A DNA stretch of 38,014 nucleotides from the NCBI GenBank assembly GCA_003600225.1, contig QZFT01000069.1:1-38014 (forward strand). Direction: 5' to 3'. The notes under the pieces were generated by a model. That model did not search any database. It was not told where the DNA came from and was given only the letters and a program-made list of their open reading frames with translations. Made by a program: the position numbers and the translations under genes. This document shows, in pieces, positions 33,844-38,014 of the stretch (within the stretch, counting starts at the first letter, position 1; each line of letters starts with the position of its first letter). This stretch comes from Pseudonocardiaceae bacterium YIM PH 21723. GTDB taxonomy: Bacteria; Actinomycetota; Actinomycetes; Mycobacteriales; Pseudonocardiaceae.

Positions 33844-34544
33844 TCGCCGGCCGCTGGTGTGCGCAGTACATAACCGAATCCGCGAACGGTGTGGATCAGC
33901 CGCGGCTCCACCGCGTCCACCTTGCGCCGCAGGTAGGAGATGTACGTTTCGACGATCCCGGACTCACCGTTGAAGTCGTAGCTCCACACGGCCTCCAGCA
34001 GCTGGGCCTTGGACAGCACCCGGCCGGCGTTGTGCACCAGGCACTGCAACAGCTTGAACTCGGTGGGCGACAACGTGATCGCCTTGCCCGCGCGGCGCAC
34101 GACGTACTCCTGCTCATTGAGCTCCAGGTCCGCAATGCGCACGACGCCCGAGCGTTCCGGGGTGCCCTTGCCCGCCCGGCGCAGCACCGCGTTGACCCGC
34201 TCGATGACCTCTTCCAGACTGAACGGCTTGGTGACGTAGTCGTCCCCGCCCAGCCGCAGGCCGGTGACCCGGTCGTCCACCGCGTCCCGCGCGGTCAGGA
34301 ACAGCACCGGGACGTCCCGGCCGCCGGCGCGCAGCCGGCGCAGCACCTCGAATCCGTCCAGGTCGGGCAGCATGACGTCGAGCAGCACCACATCCGGGTG
34401 GTGGTGCTCGACCGCCTGCAAGCCCGCGTATCCGGTGGGCGCCGAGGACACGTCGAAGCCCGCGTACTTCAGGCTCGCGGACAGCAGCTCACGAATGGAC
34501 ATCTCGTCCTCGATCACGAGCAACTTGACCTTGTCCTGGGCCAC
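33840..34544 (-). CDS. OmpR/PhoP family response regulator
   Basis: The product has 234 residues. The GTG start has GGGGAG about 7 bases upstream. The receiver domain has IEDE (acidic pocket, residues 11-14), phospho-acceptor Asp56 in DVVLLDVMLPD, FLTARDAVDD and KPFSLEEV; the C-terminal winged helix has LSPTEFKLLQCLVHNAGRVLSK, VWSYDFNGESGIVETYISYLRRK and the wing LIHTVRGFGYVLR. It is partner of the downstream kinase. Such regulators bind direct repeats; a repeat array upstream of the first gene of this run (37843-37882) is a likely target. Confidence 0.95.
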   Translation of the reverse strand: MAQDKVKLLVIEDEMSIRELLSASLKYAGFDVSSAPTGYAGLQAVEHHHPDVVLLDVMLPDLDGFEVLRRLRAGGRDVPVLFLTARDAVDDRVTGLRLGGDDYVTKPFSLEEVIERVNAVLRRAGKGTPERSGVVRIADLELNEQEYVVRRAGKAITLSPTEFKLLQCLVHNAGRVLSKAQLLEAVWSYDFNGESGIVETYISYLRRKVDAVEPRLIHTVRGFGYVLRTPAAGE

Positions 34545-34555
34545 CGGACACTCCC

Positions 34556-35008
34556 CTATTTGTTCTGAGCTTGTTCGGTGATCGTCTTCGCGGTCACCGT
34601 GCCGTCTTCGGCCTTGTCACCCTGCACCACGACCACTGAACCAGCGGTGAGGTCGGACGCCGCGCCGGACTTCGGGATCTGCACCTTCGTATCACCCGAA
34701 ACGGTGACCTTGGTGGTCGATCCGTCCCGCGCCTTCAGGTAGACCGTGCCGCCGTCGACATGGTCCACCGTGCCCACGGTGCCCCGGCCGCCGGGGAACT
34801 GGCCCCCGCCACCGCCACGCTGGCCACCACCGCCGGGGAACTGCCGGTTGGCCGCCGGACCTGCGGCGTTCTTACCGCTGAGCGAGGAGTCGACCCACAT
34901 CCCGGCGAAGAAGGCGGCCACCACCAGCACCACCGCGCCGAGCCCGATGGTCAGCTTGGACGGCTGGAAGCCCTGCTTGGCCTGGAGTTGCTGTTGCAGA
35001 TCGGTCAT
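34556..35008 (-). CDS. Membrane-anchored OB-fold-like (DUF5666-type) protein
   Basis: The product has 150 residues. AAGGAG upstream of ATG 35008 overlaps the permease stop, so translation is coupled. An N-terminal cytoplasmic stretch (1-18) precedes one transmembrane helix (about 19-42), a Gly/Gln/Pro-rich linker (about 55-80, with QFPGGGG and FPGGRG) and an extracytoplasmic beta domain (TVGTVDHVDGGTVYLKARDGSTTKVTVSG...) typical of the DUF5666 OB-like fold. Encoded between the pump and its two-component system, it may be an accessory of the pump or of the sensor. Its Gly-rich linker resembles the tail of the adaptor protein encoded three genes upstream. Confidence 0.75.
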   Translation of the reverse strand: MTDLQQQLQAKQGFQPSKLTIGLGAVVLVVAAFFAGMWVDSSLSGKNAAGPAANRQFPGGGGQRGGGGGQFPGGRGTVGTVDHVDGGTVYLKARDGSTTKVTVSGDTKVQIPKSGAASDLTAGSVVVVQGDKAEDGTVTAKTITEQAQNK

Positions 35009-35020
35009 GCCGGATTCTCC

Positions 35021-36205
35021 TTATTCGTGACGCAGAGCTTCGATGGGACGCAGCCGGGCCGCGCGATTGGCCGGGTAACTCCCGAAGAACAGTCCAATGA
35101 GGACGGACACCCCGAAGGCGAGCAGCACCGCGTTCCAGTCGATGACCGGACTGACCCCGGCGATGGTGAAGCGGGAACCGCCGATGCCGATCAACACGCC
35201 GAGCAGGCCGCCGATCATGGACAGCAGCGTGGCCTCGGCGAGGAACTGCCCGAGGACCGCTCCCCTGGTGGCGCCGACGGCCTTGCGGATGCCGATCTCC
35301 CTGGTCCGCTCGGTGACGGTGACCAGCATGATGTTGGTGATCCCGATGCCGCCGACGACGAGGGAGATGGCGGCCACCGAGGCCAGCAACACGGTGAAGA
35401 CGTCCACCGTCTGGGTCCGTGCGGTGAGCAGTTGCTGCTGGTTGAGCACCCGGAAGTCGGTACTGCCGTGCCGCTGGCCGAGGACCGCGGTCACCTGCGC
35501 CTGGGCGCTGTCGATCACGTCCGCACTGGCCGCCTGGACCACCAGCTGGCTCAGGTTGCCCGGCCCGGTGAGCGCGTACTGCACGGTGCTCAGCGGGGCG
35601 ACCACGGTGTCGTCCGCGTTCTGCAGACCGCTGGATCCCTTGCTCGCCAGCACGCCCTGCACGGTGAACGGGATGTTGTTGATCAGCAACTGCCTGCCGA
35701 TCGGGTCCGCTCCGGGGAAGGCGTCCTGGGCGACGGTCGCGCCGATGACGATCACCTTGCGGGCATCGGCCACATCGGCGTCGGTGAACGCGGCGCCCGC
35801 GGACAGCGGCGAGTTGGTGATGGTGAAGTAGTTCGGCCGGGTGCCGATCACCTGACCGATATCGATGCTGGTCCCGTTGTAGGTGGCGGCGGCCGTGGAG
35901 GTGACCACCGGGGTCACCGAGCCGACATCCGGCGCGATGTTCCGGTCGGTCAACGCCGTCGCGTCGGCCTGGGTGAGCGGCCGGGAGGGCACGCCGGTGC
36001 CACCGCGGCTAGGGCTGATCGTCAGGGTGTTGGTGCCCAGGCTGTTCAGGCTGTTCTGCACGGACACCGAGGCGCCGTTGCCCACGGCGACCAGCAGGAT
36101 CACCGCGGCCACCCCGATCAGCACGCCGAGGATGGTCAGCGCGGACCGCATCTTGTTGGCGGTCAGGCCCTTTCCGGCGAACCGCAGGATCTCGAAGAGG
36201 GTCAT
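35021..36205 (-). CDS. MacB-like ABC transporter permease
   Basis: The 394-residue FtsX/MacB-type permease has a first helix in MRSALTILGVLIGVAAVILLVAVGNGASVSV, then a large extracytoplasmic MacB_PCD domain (about 50-265), and three C-terminal helices including GGIGITNIMLVTVTERTREIGIRKAVGATRGAVLGQFLAEA, the hallmark cytoplasmic loop. It overlaps the ATPase gene by 4 bases. With the ATPase and the adaptor it should form an export or mechanotransmission complex for antibiotics, peptides or lipids. Confidence 0.92.
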   Translation of the reverse strand: MTLFEILRFAGKGLTANKMRSALTILGVLIGVAAVILLVAVGNGASVSVQNSLNSLGTNTLTISPSRGGTGVPSRPLTQADATALTDRNIAPDVGSVTPVVTSTAAATYNGTSIDIGQVIGTRPNYFTITNSPLSAGAAFTDADVADARKVIVIGATVAQDAFPGADPIGRQLLINNIPFTVQGVLASKGSSGLQNADDTVVAPLSTVQYALTGPGNLSQLVVQAASADVIDSAQAQVTAVLGQRHGSTDFRVLNQQQLLTARTQTVDVFTVLLASVAAISLVVGGIGITNIMLVTVTERTREIGIRKAVGATRGAVLGQFLAEATLLSMIGGLLGVLIGIGGSRFTIAGVSPVIDWNAVLLAFGVSVLIGLFFGSYPANRAARLRPIEALRHE

Positions 36206-36888
36206 GCGGCCCTCCGGTCCTCGACGATCACGCCGTCCACCAGCCGGATCACCCGCTGCGCGTGCGCGGCGACGTGGTCCTCGTGGGTGATCACCACGAC
36301 GGTGCGGCCATCCGCGTGCAGCCGGTCCAGGATGCCCAGCACCTCCTCGGTGCTGTGCGAGTCCAGGTTTCCGGTCGGTTCGTCGGCCAGCACCATGCTC
36401 GGCGAGTTGACCAGCGCCCGCGCCACGGCGACCCGCTGCTGCTGACCGCCGGACAGTTCGTTGGGCGCGTGATCGGCCCGGTTGCTCAGCCCGACCAGGT
36501 CGAGCGCGGCCCTGGCCCTGGCGAGCCGTTCCTTGCGCGGCACTCCGCTGTAGACCATCGGCAGCTCCACATTGGACAGTGCCGAGGTGCGCGGGATCAG
36601 GTTGAACGACTGGAACACGAACCCGATCTTGTGATTGCGCACCAGGGACAGCTGGTTCTCGTTCAGCCCACCGACATCGATGCCGTCCAGGTGGTAGGAG
36701 CCGCTGGTGGGGATGTCCAGGCAGCCCAGGATGTTCAGCATGGTCGACTTGCCGGAGCCGGAGTGGCCCATGATCGCCACGTACTCACCCTGATCGATGG
36801 CCAGGTCGACGCCGGCGAGGGCGTGGACCTCGGTGTCACCGTGACCGTAGGTCTTCCGCACCCCGGCGATGTCGATCACCGGGGTCAT
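36202..36888 (-). CDS. MacB/LolD-type ABC transporter ATP-binding protein
   Basis: The 228-residue ATPase has Walker A GHSGSGKST at 41-49, Q-loop FVFQSFNLIPR, signature LSGGQQQRVAVARAL, Walker B MVLADEPTGNLD and an H-loop in VVITHEDH. TSALSNVELPMVYSGVPRKER is typical of the MacB/LolD subfamily. ATGA overlaps on both sides couple it to the adaptor upstream and the permease downstream. Confidence 0.95.
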   Translation of the reverse strand: MTPVIDIAGVRKTYGHGDTEVHALAGVDLAIDQGEYVAIMGHSGSGKSTMLNILGCLDIPTSGSYHLDGIDVGGLNENQLSLVRNHKIGFVFQSFNLIPRTSALSNVELPMVYSGVPRKERLARARAALDLVGLSNRADHAPNELSGGQQQRVAVARALVNSPSMVLADEPTGNLDSHSTEEVLGILDRLHADGRTVVVITHEDHVAAHAQRVIRLVDGVIVEDRRAA

Positions 36889-37820
36889 CGGCCGCCACCC
36901 CGCTGGCCGCCACCCTGGAACCCGCCACCGCCGCCACCGGGGAAGCCGCCACCGGTGTTCCCGCGCTGTGTTCCGGTGCCGGTGCTGACCGTGACCGCGG
37001 GCGGAACCACCTGGTCGCCGACGTTCAGGCCCTCGGTGATCTGGGTGAGCGCGTCACCCTTGATCCCCTCGGTGACGTCCACCCGCTGCTGCTGCCCGTT
37101 CACCAGGACGTTCACATACCGGTCGGCGCCGGTGCCCTGCACCACGTAGGCGGGCACGCTCACCGCGTCGTCCACCTTGTTCACGGTGATCGCCACGCTG
37201 GCCGACTGGCCGGGCTTCGCACCGTCCGGCACGCTGCCGAGCGTCAGGGTGGCGCCGTACTGCACGGCGCTGTTGTTGCCGCCGCCGCTGACCGGGACCA
37301 GGTCGACGGAGGCGACCGTCGCGTCCACCGGGTGGTCGGCGAAGGCGTTGATGGTGACCTTGGCGGTCTGGCCGACCTTCACCTTGGACACGTCGATCTC
37401 GGAGAGGTTGGTCCGCACCTGGAACGCGGACCAGTCCTGGATCACCAGGAACTCGCCGTTGGTGGCGCTGCCGACGGCCCCGGCGATGGACACCACGGTG
37501 CCCTCGGTGGGCGCATACAACACGGTGGTCGCCGTGGTCGCCAGCACCTGACCCTGGGTGACCTGGTCGCCCACCTTCACGTTGATCGTGCTGATCACGC
37601 CGCCGAAGGCGACCGGGGTCGAGCTCGCACTCTGCACGGTGCCCGCCGCCGAGACGGTCTGGGTCACGGTCGCCTTGGTCGCGGTCACCGTGCGGGTGGT
37701 GCCACTCGCGGCGGAGGTGCCGCCGTACAGCAGCGTGTAGCCGCCGTACGCCAGTAACCCCAGCAGCAGAACCAGGGTGATGTTCAGCGCCAGTACCCAG
37801 CGCCGCCGAGGTGTCTTCAT
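36885..37820 (-). CDS. HlyD/RND-type membrane fusion (adaptor) protein with Gly-rich tail
   Basis: The 311-residue adaptor has one N-terminal transmembrane helix (about 8-32), a lipoyl/barrel-sandwich half-motif (TVTQTVSAAGTVQS...GGVISTINVKVGDQVTQGQVLATT), then the second half (VLYAPTEGTVVSI), a beta-barrel domain and a membrane-proximal domain ending near VPPAVTV. The long coiled coil of Gram-negative MacA is missing, as expected in a monoderm. The last about 30 residues are almost only Gly, Phe, Gln and Arg (GGGFPGGGGGGFQGGGQRG). First gene of the run; a regulator-type repeat array lies just upstream. Confidence 0.88.
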   Translation of the reverse strand: MKTPRRRWVLALNITLVLLLGLLAYGGYTLLYGGTSAASGTTRTVTATKATVTQTVSAAGTVQSASSTPVAFGGVISTINVKVGDQVTQGQVLATTATTVLYAPTEGTVVSIAGAVGSATNGEFLVIQDWSAFQVRTNLSEIDVSKVKVGQTAKVTINAFADHPVDATVASVDLVPVSGGGNNSAVQYGATLTLGSVPDGAKPGQSASVAITVNKVDDAVSVPAYVVQGTGADRYVNVLVNGQQQRVDVTEGIKGDALTQITEGLNVGDQVVPPAVTVSTGTGTQRGNTGGGFPGGGGGGFQGGGQRGGGR

Positions 37821-37842
37821 GCGGCACAGCCTGTAGGTCCTG

Positions 37843-37882
37843 GTTGTGAGCGACCTTCAGGCCAGCTGGGAACCCGCTGTGA
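37843..37882 (-). promoter_or_regulatory. 11-nt-period direct repeats resembling a PhoP box
   Basis: On the reverse strand TCACAGC (37882-37876), TCCCAGC (37871-37865), a weak unit CTGAAGG (37860-37854) and TCACAAC (37849-37843) are spaced exactly 11 nt apart. The first pair fits the mycobacterial PhoP consensus TCACAGC-N4-TCACAGC with one mismatch. The array lies 23-62 bases before the adaptor start, where an activator of the OmpR/PhoP family would bind. CCTGGTT (37839-37845) and AACCAGG (37882-37888) flank it as an inverted repeat. Confidence 0.5.
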
Positions 37883-37919
37883 ACCAGGTATCGGTCAGAG
37901 CAACCCTGAGCCGAAGTAC

Positions 37920-38014
37920 CTATTCCCCAGTAGCTCCGAAGTTGGCGATGTTCGGGCAGAACCTGGCCAGTCGGTGGACGTCGGTGATCCGGGAGCCCCG
38001 CAGATACACGCCGC
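37920..38014 (-). CDS. C-terminus of an unidentified gene, partly encoded by a repeat arm
   Basis: An open frame enters from the window edge on the reverse strand and ends in TAG at 37922-37920. The visible residues are GVYLRGSRITDVHRLARFC followed by PNIANFGATGE. The family 1 repeat arm (37936-37957) encodes the segment FCPNIANFGA, parallel to the MFS gene ending at 9640. Only about 31 codons are visible, so the call is tentative and no product can be named. Confidence 0.35.
   Translation of the reverse strand, partial: GVYLRGSRITDVHRLARFCPNIANFGATGE
37936..37957. repeat. Single arm of palindromic repeat family 1
   Basis: The 22 bases equal the left arm of the family 1 element type seen at 13428 (GTTGGCGATG variant with the GGGC extension). 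No complementary arm follows within the window, so this is a half element or one whose partner was lost. Confidence 0.65.

Overview
This is a high-GC actinomycete chromosomal segment. GTG and TTG starts, TANNNT -10 boxes close to start codons, a short leuA leader peptide, an overlapping-subunit aspartokinase and a sortase-E-type LAxTG signal all point that way. The conserved genes occur in the order asd, lysC, leuA, recR, ybaB with the orientations I recall from mycobacteria (asd and lysC reversed, leuA forward, recR and ybaB reversed). A member of the Pseudonocardiales is my best guess, but that is inference. No rRNA, tRNA, CRISPR array, transposase or phage gene was seen.

Layout. 1-1135: dps (with a stress/FurA-like promoter) and an FMN reductase. 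1450-2678: a secreted elastin-like protein lacking all aromatic residues and cysteine, and a PadR regulator. 2830-9640: a tightly coupled run of two paralogous esterases and four paralogous MFS transporters. 9645-11976: lysC-asd, the entry to the aspartate amino-acid family. 12142-14887: a PIG-V-like mannosyltransferase, a nitroreductase and two small paralogous membrane proteins. 14946-16903: leuA behind a leaderless leucine leader peptide and a hairpin attenuator. 17074-17649: a DedA protein. 17737-23900: four paralogous secreted/surface proteins with Cna-B/SdrD-like domains, one ending in LASTG, plus one unrelated unknown gene. 23956-29675: a five-gene peptide/solute ABC importer (Dpp/Opp type). 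29971-30818: two overlapping genes of unknown function. 30819-31381: a gene-free block holding a long imperfect inverted repeat. 31382-37820: one continuous reverse-strand run of adaptor, MacB-like ATPase, permease, membrane OB-like protein, response regulator, histidine kinase, ybaB and recR.

The most notable features beyond ordinary genes are as follows. (1) A family of 19-22 bp palindromic elements recurs at gene ends, with paired changes in both arms; at two sites it supplies the C-terminal codons of a gene. Two further palindrome families are present. (2) The surface-protein cluster has nearly identical 47-bp upstream blocks starting TGTAAC, suggesting one sigma factor controls it. (3) The leuA leader peptide and attenuator are readable directly. 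(4) TCACAGC-like direct repeats with 11-nt period precede the efflux/two-component operon, suggesting autoregulation by its PhoP-like regulator. (5) The esterase/MFS cluster shows recent tandem duplication and faces a PadR gene with an operator-like dyad over the promoter.
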